Positions 1-10,530 of a DNA stretch of 64,000 nt are shown here, piece by piece. A program made the translations under genes and the position numbers. Source of the stretch: Branchiostoma floridae (taxonomy: Eukaryota; Chordata; Leptocardii; Amphioxiformes; Branchiostomatidae); contig NC_049988.1 of assembly GCF_000003815.2 (NCBI RefSeq), positions 7,699,776-7,763,775 of the forward strand, given 5' to 3'. Within the stretch, counting starts at the first letter, position 1. Every line of letters starts with the position of its first letter. The notes under the pieces are model-generated. The model ran no database searches, was not told where the DNA came from, and saw nothing but the letters and a program-made list of their open reading frames with translations.

Positions 1-2174
1 GTGATATTTATAATATGAAAGTGTTTGTTGAATGTTGAGAATCTCTTGTGGCCATGTGTCCACACTGCTTTCTACTGTACCTGCATAGGTTGTGAGACTG
101 AAGGTGAAATTGCAATATTTTTGTAAAAGAAATTTTGCTTCAGTAAAAATTAACAAATTATGAGTCCTGGTTCAGTTTTGTCCTTTACCCAAGGAATCAT
201 CTTTATGGAAGAAATGAACGAATGAAGCAGTAGATGGAAGAGATGATGGAATTGTGTTTGCTTGATGGATTGATTGAAGGATGAAATAAGAAAGCTATCC
301 AATTCTCATGCATACAAGAGTAAAATCCACAGAAATGAGTGAGTTTTGAACCCACAGTTGTTAGAATTACTTAACAGCACTGGAAGGTCTCTGATTGGCT
401 TTTAATGGATTGCCAAGTAAAGCAACTCCACTGTTTTGTCACCTGCACTTCACATCCTTGTTATAAGAGGGCGCTATTGTACAGGGAAAGAGAAACCATA
501 AGTGACCACTGAACTTTTAAAAGACTATCTTTAGATGTTACAAAACATAGGGTGACAGCCTTAACACTTGCATATTTACTGTCACTTGAAGCTGTATTCA
601 GGTGAAGTCTGAAATTAAAAAAAACAAGTTCGCCTGACAATGAACAACAGATAAAGTTAACTTTTTAAATTGGACAGGAGGGATACAAAAATTGCACTAG
701 CTTTGCTCTATGCCGTCTCTGCACCAAGGATAAAATCAAACTATGTATGACAGTGAAAAATTGATCAACAGCCAAACAACATCAAATTTTCCATACATCA
801 CATTTCACGGACATCTGAGGAATTGCATTAATTGTGTTGCATCCCTTTGAGCTCTGGTTTAAGGAAAGAAAATGGAGACAGACGACAAGTTTGATTGCAT
901 TGATGTAACATTACACTGACATTGAAGATTTGATTGAACACTAAGGAATAAGAAAATAAATTGGGAAATGAAGAAATGTCGGGAGAAATGACAAAGAATC
1001 TATGGATGGATTTTAAAATTTATCCTTTTTGTCTTGGCATGTATATCAGCAAATATGATATTTACAAATGGCGGAATGCGGTCAATTTTACTCAAACTCA
1101 AGTGGTAAATGTCACTAAGTTAACATTGTACTTGGTTTCTTCCATACTACCAGCATTTGGTTGTTGGCTTGTGAAAAAGATAACTCAAGTTATATGTTTT
1201 TGTCAGTAGCGAGGTAGAGATTGATCTGGGGTAGAATCATACTTTTGGCCCGAAAACTGGTTCCTTCCACACCACAGATAACAAGCATGTAAAACGTAGA
1301 GAGAAACCTCCTCTACCCAGGATGACATTTGAACATTTTCCAAAGTCTTTTCCAAGTCTTACGTAAAAGTCCTATTTTCTAATAATGCACAGCAGAAGCC
1401 CAATTAGCAATATGCTTTTAAAACTGATGACTAAGATTTTTTCTCTTCCTCTTAGTTATTAAAGGGCTTTTGTGTAATTTCTTTAATGCATGCATTCTAA
1501 TGTATAATTAACTCCTTTTTTGTCTTGTTGTCATTGATCCGGACACATTGCACTTCTGGCATTAGCTCACTCTGAAGGCATCCAAGGAAATTTGTCTAAT
1601 GTAATCCCAACCATTCCACAGCAGTTTGTTCTGAGACATGCAGACTCCAAACTTATTGGGTCTTTAAGTTTTGAACAAACAGACAAGTTGATACAGTAAA
1701 TGTGACACCTTTCAACTTAATTGTGTTTAAGGTGTTTGTATGATAAGATAGACACAAGGGTCATCTTTTCATGTAGTTTTTTTTGGGGGGGTTTTGTTCT
1801 TAAAACAATGAACAATATGCATCTGTGCAACATAGAAGGAAGGCTTTCAGTAAAAAAATCCTTCAAAATTTAAGGCAATGTTGACTTGATTATATTACTT
1901 GATTCACTAATTGTTCTTTTTATGATGATAAAAGAAACCAACTATTTATGAGTGTATCCAAAATACACGCTTACTTTCCAACTATTCCTGACAATGAAAA
2001 ATCAATCCTACTATTAAAATCAAAGAACCCACACATTATAAAAGAAGTGGGTAAATTCGTCTTCCACTGCCTAAAGAGAAGAAGTCTAACCCAACAAAAC
2101 CAGTATAATGTACACTAGCATAGCATATAGTCATAGAAGTAGTTCCTAGCACCTTTGTATTTTCCATATTTTAT

Positions 2175-2225
2175 ATGTTGTTTGTACCTGCAATTAGCCC
2201 TCGGGCAAGAACTTGCAATCAACAT
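2175..2225 (+). mobile_element. retroelement tail, GCAATTAGCCCTCGGGCA family, copy 1
   Basis: GCAATTAGCCCTCGGGCAAG followed by AACTTGCAAT matches copies at about 3098-3130 and 36990-37025. It lies directly upstream of the TIR element at 2284. Confidence 0.55.
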
Positions 2226-2283
2226 GGCCCAATGTGCTGTACGATTACAGTTTTCTTTTACTACAATAACCTGTGGACACCAA

Positions 2284-2462
2284 GCCTGGGTACCTTCCGG
2301 GTAGTAGTTTGCTCCTATGTTCGCTTCTGCTACCCGTCTGGGGAACTGTACATTCAAACTGTTTATAGTATATAATAAATGTCAGAGCGAGAAGCGACTG
2401 TAACGTGTTATATAGTGTGTAATAAACGTCAGAGCGAACTACTATCCTGATGGTACCCAGGC
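2284..2462. mobile_element. MITE with 31-bp terminal inverted repeats (GCCTGGGTACC family), copy 1
   Basis: The left arm 2284-2314 (GCCTGGGTACCTTCCGGGTA...) and right arm 2432-2462, read on the other strand, match at 27 of 31 positions. Between them the phrase AATAAAYGTCAGAGCGA occurs twice, about 49 bp apart. No coding capacity. A second copy lies at 20694-20767. Confidence 0.8.
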
Positions 2463-2552
2463 TAGTGAACACCATCATGTCCTGATAAATGACATCCATC
2501 CCACCGTCCTAGAATAACCTTTCCTTTCATCCACCATCCATCTTAATAACTT

Positions 2553-2813
2553 TGACCTTGAGTTGGACCCGTAAGGTCATCGTCAGCGCTAGGGTCACCT
2601 GACAGGACTGCCGACTTTTGTGCTTCCCTTGTTCTGTCAGCCATCTTTTCTCTCTATAGATCAGAAGCAGGTCCATCGACTAATTCTCTCTGACCTTGGC
2701 GACCTCTGCTTCTTTCCCTCAAATCCCGCGGTGTGACGTTCGGGATTCCGCAAGTTACATTCCATCCCAGTTGCCCAATCAGACATCCAGGGGGGGAAAT
2801 GATGTGGTGACCT
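2553..2813. promoter_or_regulatory. cluster of AGGTCA-like nuclear receptor half-sites
   Basis: TGACCTTG (2553-2560), AAGGTCA (2573-2579), AGGGTCA (2591-2597), TGACCTTGG (2691-2699) and TGACCT (2808-2813) occur within 260 bp of locally GC-richer DNA, downstream of Rnd. No target gene can be assigned. Confidence 0.25.
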
Positions 2814-3059
2814 GTTATAACTTTTGGCTAACATTTTGATACTGTGTGAAGGAATTCTGACAGGTAGAATCCAAAAGTTATGACAGACTCATTTTGTGGA
2901 CTTGTGGAAATCTTCACTCATCGATCAGAGCAAAATAGGAATGAAATAGGTTCAACTGCATGTAGGCCATGACATTTATTGGGCTGACTTCTTTATTGAA
3001 CATCAACTTCGATCATCAACATGTCACAACTTTTTCCCCAATAGCACTGTTTTATTCTC

Positions 3060-3135
3060 AAAGGTATGTTGTCCGTCCCCTTTCATGCCATCTGCAATTA
3101 GCCCTTGGGTTAAAGAATTTGCAATAAACTTATCA
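3060..3135 (+). mobile_element. retroelement tail, GCAATTAGCCCTCGGGCA family, copy 2
   Basis: GCAATTAGCCCTTGGGTTAA then GAATTTGCAATAAACTT. It ends with an AATAAA motif followed by an AT-rich run, as expected of a retroposed 3' end. Confidence 0.55.
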
Positions 3136-3242
3136 TTATTATGATGTCCTGTCAGTAGTGTCAGTAAGTTAAAACTTATGTTTTGCTTCCTTGTATATTA
3201 AAAATCGTATATCAAATATTTTTGTCAAATTGACAGTCTAGA

Positions 3243-3262
3243 CAAGGACATTAATGTCCTTG
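3243..3262. repeat. 20-bp perfect palindrome
   Basis: CAAGGACATTAATGTCCTTG, perfectly self-complementary. The CAAGG..CCTTG ends are shared with the mini-hairpins at 3286, 31487 and 58425. Confidence 0.8.
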
Positions 3263-3285
3263 GTTATGATATAACAGTTAATTAA

Positions 3286-3315
3286 CAAGGAGTTCAAATA
3301 TCTGACATCTCCTTG
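3286..3315. repeat. CAAGGAG mini-hairpin, weak copy
   Basis: CAAGGAG and CTCCTTG face each other across 16 nt; only the 7-bp ends pair well. It sits 23 bp after the palindrome at 3243. Confidence 0.5.
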
Positions 3316-4557
3316 GATAGAATAGCACTGATACTAGTAGCATATTTGACGTTGTACAAATGTATAAGCAAGGAAGCAAGCAACTGATGAATTTGGTTGA
3401 CATTATATTAGTATTCAGAACAGGTCAGTGAGGAAAATGTTATCAAGATAAGAAGATGTAGGACTTGAGGCATGCACCACTCAAAATGAAAGCTTTTGTG
3501 TGAGTTTTTCCCTGCTTTGTTGTTAATTGGTCTGGCCCTGAAAACTCCACAGGTTTGAATGCTTCGTTAGCTGCATAATCTTGTCTGCCTAGCGTCCACT
3601 TTCAATGCCAGTTAAGTCTTCAGTAATCGTCCAATCCAGCGAAGGGCACCACTTGTTACGGCATCCATCTTTCTTCCCTCTGATGAAACAGAAAGGCTAT
3701 TGAGTCAGACATTTATAGATCTCCAAAATAATGGTCCTAGGACCAGCTACTGGCATGGATATATGTGATGGCCTCTCGGAATGGTCAGCCTAAACTTGAT
3801 TAACATTCTAGAGTTGCTGTAACTATTCCAAATAGACAGTCTGGGGGTACCTTAATGATGCAATGGTTTGGATCAAAGCCATATAATCAGGATATTTTTT
3901 GGCAACTGTACATTGAAGTCACTGTCAGACTCAGAACTTCAAAGGACTCAAGCTGACTCAAGCTTTTAAGAGTCTAAGAAGAGTCTTTCATGAGAAAGCG
4001 GGCATCAATGTTGATTTCACTTGGCAAAATAAGTTATCAGAATCCATTGTAGATAGTATTGGCAAAACACTATGCATGTATCGTGCTTTCTCTTCTGCTG
4101 CGTGAGGATTTCATCGAAATTTCAGCAGCATTTCCCCAGCCTCCAAGAACAAGAGGCTTGTGACTTTCCCATGAACTTGGTAAGACGTTCTTCTATGGAG
4201 AACTAATGGCATTAGCGTGCATGGCTGAAGCTTCTGTGTTTTTCCACCCAGCATGAGAAATAGGATTACTCTTACCTGGCTGATCAGAGAGGAAGAGAAA
4301 ACAACCAGTCTGGAAGAAAATTAGGGTTATTGAGTTTTAAGTGTTAGAGTAGTAGCAAGTATAAAGTTGTTAGAAAAGTTATTAAGCTTCACTCTAACTA
4401 CCCCTATTAAGAGATTGCTGTTTGTTTCCCAGTCGGACAACATTTTTCTGCCAGAAATGAGACAGATACTGGAATGTTGCCATGGGTTTTATTCCTTACA
4501 GGAACACACCACTAGGGATGGAGGGGGATGGATAAGGGTTGGAGGGGGGGGGGGGGG

Positions 4558-4855
4558 NNNNNNNNNNNNNNNNNNNNNNNNNNNNNNNNNNNNNNNNNNN
4601 NNNNNNNNNNNNNNNNNNNNNNNNNNNNNNNNNNNNNNNNNNNNNNNNNNNNNNNNNNNNNNNNNNNNNNNNNNNNNNNNNNNNNNNNNNNNNNNNNNNN
4701 NNNNNNNNNNNNNNNNNNNNNNNNNNNNNNNNNNNNNNNNNNNNNNNNNNNNNNNNNNNNNNNNNNNNNNNNNNNNNNNNNNNNNNNNNNNNNNNNNNNN
4801 NNNNNNNNNNNNNNNNNNNNNNNNNNNNNNNNNNNNNNNNNNNNNNNNNNNNNNN
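4558..4855. other. assembly gap (298 N)
   Basis: A run of N between a poly-G tract (about 4541-4557) and a (CTCA)n array. The gap lies in low-complexity DNA, so its true length is uncertain. Open frames spanning it are artefacts. Confidence 0.99.
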
Positions 4856-4899
4856 CTCACTCACTCACTCACTCACTCACTCACTCACTCACTCACTCA
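4856..4899 (+). repeat. (CTCA)11 microsatellite
   Basis: Eleven perfect CTCA units directly abutting the N gap; the array probably continues into it. Confidence 0.97.
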
Positions 4900-7264
4900 G
4901 GTCCACATGCTCCAAAGGAGCGTAGCGCCTCCACAGATGGTTCTCCATATAGCTCCCAGTAAAACTTTTTCTTTCTTCCATGTTCATTCAAATTTGGAAG
5001 GCACTCTCTTCCTGCCATAACTCTTGATCTCCCTAAACTGAATGATGTAGTAGAGAGAGCTGGAAATTGAACTGGAAATGAAAATGACAGAGGTTAGGCC
5101 TGTGCATGAAGCTTTTCACTTTGACATTAGGTAGCACTCTTCATCATAATACAGGACTAAAAGCCTGGTTCACAGCCAAGAGGCTTTGGAAAAGGTGGTT
5201 TTAGGAATGATTACACGGTTGGATGATATGCATCTTCTTGTCTATACTTGTGCTGGTAACCACCATGCTGAAGTAAATGGCTAATGGAAGAATTCCAGGA
5301 AACGTCTACATTTGATTCCTCTGAGTTGGTGCAGACGATGGTCTGGCTGAAGTTTCCCTTGATGATACGTCTCCAAAAATATGGTGGGATGAAAAGCTGT
5401 GACATTCTCTGGTTGCCTCATTTTTCTTGAGATGCTTTTGAATCCAAATATATGCAACAGCTAGAAAAGGTTATGATGTTCCATCCAGTGGCCTTAATGC
5501 TTGACTTTCAAGGATGAAAATTGATGCAGAAATTGGTTGTACTTGATATTAAAAGAAGTGAATTTGTGAACAGGAAGTCTAAGGATTAAGTAAGAAGTTC
5601 ATAGACAAGAATGAAATTCTTTTTAAAGGAATCCTCAGAAAAGTGTATAGCGGCTTCTTGAAAAAGAGATGCAGGGAGTATGCGAATTGTAGGTTTAAGA
5701 ATCAAACCAGGGCTGAATTCAACATGCTTATTAAGAAGAGTAGGGGTGATCTAGTGTGCTTCGCATCGCAGAGTAAAGCCGCATCACAAGCTATCAACTG
5801 TGGAAAACCATTAAGCTTTGAGTTTGACCTGGTAAAGTAATATTTGAGTTTGACCTGCTGATCATGATATCATGTGATCTATTTTTCTCTCTTCAACAGT
5901 GAGAGATCAAAGTACCAAGCAGCAAAATTGCTACAGCCCTACAGGCCAACTTCATACAATTGACTTACACTGTCAGGTTACATATGGGACCATTCTTCTG
6001 GCCCACCACCTTTGACCTCCGAGAACATCATTAACTACTTTGTAATCCATCTTGGTCATTTTGGGGAAGGAACACAAATTGGACTAACAGAATTATCTCC
6101 AACAATCCGCTTTGCATCCGGAGGTTGCCACTTTCTGTCCGGAGATTTAACCTCCCATCCTCCGTGGAAATGGGAGTGAGAGGCTGGCTTTTGGGATAAG
6201 AGGCTTTTAGTTGCACGTGAAGGTATGGAAATGTTACATCTATTAGTGACAGTAAAGATTTCTGACAGGTGAAACACATGGTCTGTTTTCATCAATTATG
6301 TCCACATTCTATGTAACCTTTAAGTTTAAACCAATGCTTCAAGAACAAGAGTTTGGAGACCTCATATCTCCATGAAATATTCTGATTATGCAAATGACTG
6401 CCACATTAACATATTCTAAGTTCACAGCAAGAAGGCCAATTCTTAACAAAATTCAAATTAACAAGATTTTAACATCACCCCTCAAATTGGTTTTGTAAGC
6501 TAATGTTTGCCATGCCTTGTCAGACACATTATATTCAGCCAAAGGCAAAGGCTGGCATTTAATACTTAATTCAATTAAAGAGTACTTGGCGAGTGAAGTA
6601 GAATACTGAATGCTTTTTGATGCGAGTGGAACTAGTGGGTACTTTAACATATAATCTGAAGTAGTGTGCATTTTTTTAGTTCCTAAAAATTAATGTCTAT
6701 CAGAAAATAACACTCTTTTCTGGAGTTTAGGACTCATTTAAAGTTTAGCTGCATGTAACCTGACTGCTGAAAGTTGTCCCCTTCACGTTAAAGATTATTT
6801 CAAACTTTACAGGTATTCTGCTGGCAAGGTATTGAGTTAAGTACATGTTTAATAGGGCAAATCATGGGAGATGTCAGTGATCTAGTACTATTGACTGTCA
6901 GCGAGTAACAGTTATTCCATTACTAGAAATCACAGAAATGGTCCTTGAAGGATAGATATTCATATCTGTCGTGACAAGCTCGCTATCTCTATATAACTCT
7001 AGTCTGTCATTCTTGCATCTGTCAACTACTCATGATAATTCAATTCATCAGTCTTGTACTCTGGAGTCATCTCTGTACATGAACATGCAAATGTAGGTGA
7101 GACTTTTGTCAGGTGTGGGATTTTTGTTTTTGAGCATATGCATGCTGAATTGGACAGCACAGATATCATATCAGGAGATGAGAGGGTGCCTGATCCTGAT
7201 CTCTCTGCATTGCTGATAATGCATTATGAAGGTGAGTCAATTGAAAGTGGGGGAGGGGGTTAAA

Positions 7265-7520
7265 GCTTTTTACTACAACTACATTGCATGACACTGACTA
7301 TTAACGAACAAACGAACGGACACGGACTATGAACACTGAGCCATCTGCACCACTATATGTTTTGTACCATGTATGTGTAGTGATATAGGTTGATGAATCT
7401 AATAGTACTCAATGTAATCTGTATCTGTATCATATTTTATATGACCCTGACCTCCCTCATGACCTCAATGAAAAGCGGCCTGCTGGCCGATTTGAGCTTC
7501 TCATGAATAAATAAAGGTTC
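7265..7520 (+). mobile_element. CR1-like LINE 3' end (last ORF2 codons and 3' UTR)
   Basis: The frame at 7272-7304 reads TTTTLHDTDY followed by TAA, which I recall as the C-terminal end of amphioxus CR1-type ORF2 proteins. A UTR follows, containing GAAAAGCGGCCTGCTGGCCG and ending CATGAATAAATAAAGG. The unit is 5'-truncated and dead. The exact 5' edge is unclear. Confidence 0.6.
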
Positions 7521-8484
7521 AAACAAACAAAGAAAACAAAATTAATGCACTGTCATTGCAGCAGCCAATATTTTCGAAACCCACAGACTACTAGACTAAG
7601 TATTATCTTTGCTTGGGAGGTTAAAACTTGCTCAAGCATTGGTCAATTGGCAGCTTTGTTCCAGGACCACAAGATAACTCAAATATGATAGATTCTCTTT
7701 ATGTTTGTGTGTGTAGATCCTTCACTCATTCAATTTAACGTTAAGTGTTTGACCTAATTTACCTGGCTCAAATCTCGAACTAGTGCATGCAACCTACAAA
7801 CAGTACTAGTTGGTTTAGGGTCAATTGCCCAAGGCATAAGGCCTAAGGAAAAGGACCTTGATTATTTAGGTGTGAAATTTTGTAGTTCTGAAGAATTTTG
7901 TCAACATTTCAAAATTTTTATAATAAAGCAAAATGTAGAAAGAAAACCAGGAGCTTGAAAATGTTATGATTTTGCCTTTCTACATCTTCTTGCTGATTAC
8001 AACTTCTGTGTCAATGATCTTAGCTCTCTGAAAACTCCCTAGCCTCAAGGTTTACATTGCTGCAGGGCTAAATAAATCAAGGTCACGTTGTAGGTTAGGT
8101 GGGGAATGTCCAATGATAACACACTCACAAACATAGGAGCAGAGGCTTAGTCTCCAGGCAAATATCAACAGGGAAAATGCCTTTACCAGTATCTCAAACA
8201 TGGCTCAATTCTTAGCTTCATGACATAATATGGTGAGAAGAAATTCTGCATCAAATTAATCCTGTTCTATGTGTTACTTACCCAAAAGCCGATTTTGAGT
8301 TGATCTGTGAATCATTGTTCTTAACACGAGTGGGGTTTATTATACTGTAAATTGCCATTTACTGTCATCTGTATTGTCTGGTAATTCTTGATTTGTACTA
8401 CTAGTAATTAATTTTGGTGACTAATTCAGCTGTCACCATTCAAACACTAAAATTTCATCAACGCAAGCTCCTTGATCATCAACA

Positions 8485-8652
8485 ACTGTAAATGCATTTA
8501 AGTTCGCAGGGATTTAATTTCGCGGTAACACCATAGACGGCAGTCTAATAGCATAATAGAAAAATGTTCGCGGTGGTTTTAAGTTCGCCGTGAAGTGGTC
8601 ATCGCGAAAACCGCGAACATTAATCCACCGCGAACATTTCTGCATTTACAGT
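8485..8652. mobile_element. TIR element, ACTGTAAATGCA family
   Basis: A 168-bp unit with perfect 12-bp terminal inverted repeats (ACTGTAAATGCA). Inside are alternating inverted copies of TTCGCGG-type words, for example AATGTTCGCGGTGG and its complement. Non-coding. A partial copy is visible at about 48564-48617 (GCAGGGATTGAATTTTGCGG), and a fragment is possible near 55262. Confidence 0.75.
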
Positions 8653-8999
8653 ATTTCATCACGGTGCTGAGGCCAACTGGAGCTTGTTCCCATCTCCCAT
8701 CTCAGCAAAAATTACCAATCACAATATTAGATGGATTTACAGTAACTTGTGATTTGAGCAGGTCAAACACTTGCTGTGCACAGGTCAATATTTTCTATAA
8801 ATAATAAACTTCAGAGCAATATTTCTTGGAAATGTAAGATGAGAACTGTCACCCTCATACCCTGCCTGTTGGCAGGACAGATATCGTTGGAGGAAAATCA
8901 AGCTGAATGTGACTATGGTCATCCCTGGACCCAAATAGATGGAACACCCTTAATTTAACATGGTGACCCTTAAAATACCACAAAGGAGACAAGCGACTG

Positions 9000-10278
9000 G
9001 TTAGAGAGTTCCCAAAGTTTATTTACATCTGGAATCAGAACACAACCTGCACCAAAGCAACAATACACTGAATAATATCACATGTACAATGTGGATTCCT
9101 CACCATTCTAGATGTCTGTCTGGGCATCATGAAACAAAACATCTCTTGAGGGTGTCACTCTTTTGACCTGTACAAACTATAATCGTGGCTTTCCAAATTC
9201 CAACTGAAGTCGTTTTTCATATCACTGATCATACTTACAGCAAATAAAGAGACTTATCATTTAAATTTGCCTTCTCACCAAGGCTGAGAAAAGAGATATT
9301 TCACTGGTATGGCCTTGCATGGTGCATAGTGTGGTAACATGCTTCCCTGTAACAGTGACTTCTGTTGTTTTAAAATGATATACATCTTTAACTCTCAATA
9401 TCATACTGAGGAACACAGGCACGCACAGGTGAACTCAACCATGGATGCCATCAAAATGTGTGTCCCACAAGAAATAAATAAAATACACATAAAGCAGGGA
9501 AGGTGTAATTTCAAAGCCTTTGATGAAAATATAAATAACAGAGTTTCAAAGTACTGTAATTTTCTTCTTCTTTGTGTGCTTGACATCTCAATATAAGTGC
9601 AATTTTATTTCTTAAGACAAAAAAGCAAAATATCCTAACCAATACTGGTAAGTCCTGCTAAGACACCCATGTCTCAAAGCAAAGCACCTTTAAGTTTGCA
9701 CGGCTCCTATTCTTTTTCCTGGAGCACCATGATACACAGTCAGCCATTTTTAAACTTCCAGCAAAAATGAAGGGCCCCTTTCACTATGGTACATATGGCA
9801 GACCCTCTTCAAACATACAATTTTCCTGAAAGGTTGTTGTTTGACAGGCAGAACTGTACTGGCATATGATCTTTTGATAAATCTAGCCCCCAGTCAAATG
9901 TTTATATGGTCTAACATCTAGGCAATAATAAGTACAATATTGTGGGTCTCTCTCTCTGTCTCTACAGTTGCTAATAGCAGCAGGAGCTATGTACACATGA
10001 CACCTTAATTTTCCTTTGTACAATCAACACTCTCTTGGGTAAACTGACTTTACTCTATGCAATCTTTTGCCATTTGAAAATCTAATTCCTTAAAGTATTC
10101 TTGTCGCAGGAATGACAAATCTTTTTTACACTATCAGACAGAGTCCCAATGCCGGAGTGTCCTTCTCTTCTTGAGATTCAACACCTTACATGGCATCTAA
10201 GCATCCGACTGTCCATAAGTTACTCTGCATTCCTAAAATTAGTGAAACATAATCTCTATACAGTCTGTGTCCGCACGA
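9000..10278 (-). other. probable Rnd 3' UTR
   Basis: About 1.28 kb of AT-rich sequence downstream of the Rnd stop on the minus strand, with no other coding signal. It is bounded by a candidate poly(A) signal near 9018-9023. A second candidate signal at 9604-9609 would give a UTR of about 0.67 kb. The extent is inferred; transcript data would decide. Confidence 0.5.
9018..9023 (-). terminator. candidate Rnd poly(A) signal AATAAA
   Basis: AATAAA on the minus strand. About 20-40 nt further downstream, near 8970-8995, there is a GT/T-rich stretch (TTTGTGGTATTTT) typical of a cleavage-stimulating element. An alternative AATAAA lies at 9604-9609. Confidence 0.45.
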
Positions 10279-10530
10279 TCACATGACCACGCAGCTCTTT
10301 GTCCTGTCGCCGCGGAATTCCCTCAAGTCCCTCATTCGACTGTCCGAGCGACTCTGCCTCATTTTCATCGACACGTGTCTCTTCGGCGTGCGCTGTCGCA
10401 AGGCCTTGGTGAGTTTTCCCAGCGCAGCGAGCGTGGCCATCTCAAACACGTCCCTGATGCTCAACTCGGACGTCTTTGCCGAGCACTCCACATACGCCAC
10501 TGCTCCGATCTGCTTTGCCACTGTCATTCC
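10279..10530 (-). CDS. RND: Rnd exon 5 (ECSAK motif, basic tail, CaaX box, stop)
   Basis: 252 nt, coding residues 154-236 and TGA. The acceptor is TACACAG. The protein begins [20 protein letters not shown], then [17 protein letters not shown], then a roughly 40-residue basic tail ending RTKSCVVM. Met at the last position predicts farnesyl rather than geranylgeranyl, as in all vertebrate Rnd proteins. The exon is clearly GC-richer than the flanking intron and UTR. The reading frame stays open for 14 codons into intron 4, so a bare reading-frame scan places the start too far upstream at 10572. Confidence 0.95.
   Translation of the reverse strand, partial: GMTVAKQIGAVAYVECSAKTSELSIRDVFEMATLAALGKLTKALRQRTPKRHVSMKMRQSRSDSRMRDLREFRGDRTKSCVVM

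Larger units (their letters stand above)
1..8999. other. intergenic region downstream of Rnd
   Basis: No convincing coding exon on either strand. Supported contents are a TIR element (2284-2462), three short retroelement tails (about 2175-2225, 3060-3135, 7265-7520), two hairpins (3243-3262, 3286-3315), a cluster of nuclear-receptor-like half-sites (2553-2813), the assembly gap with flanking tandem repeats (4540-4899) and a TIR element (8485-8652). A gene whose exons are all short could have been missed. Confidence 0.6.

Noticed and set aside
4367-5020. 217-codon open frame on the plus strand
   Set aside because: It exists only because the N gap cannot contain stop codons.
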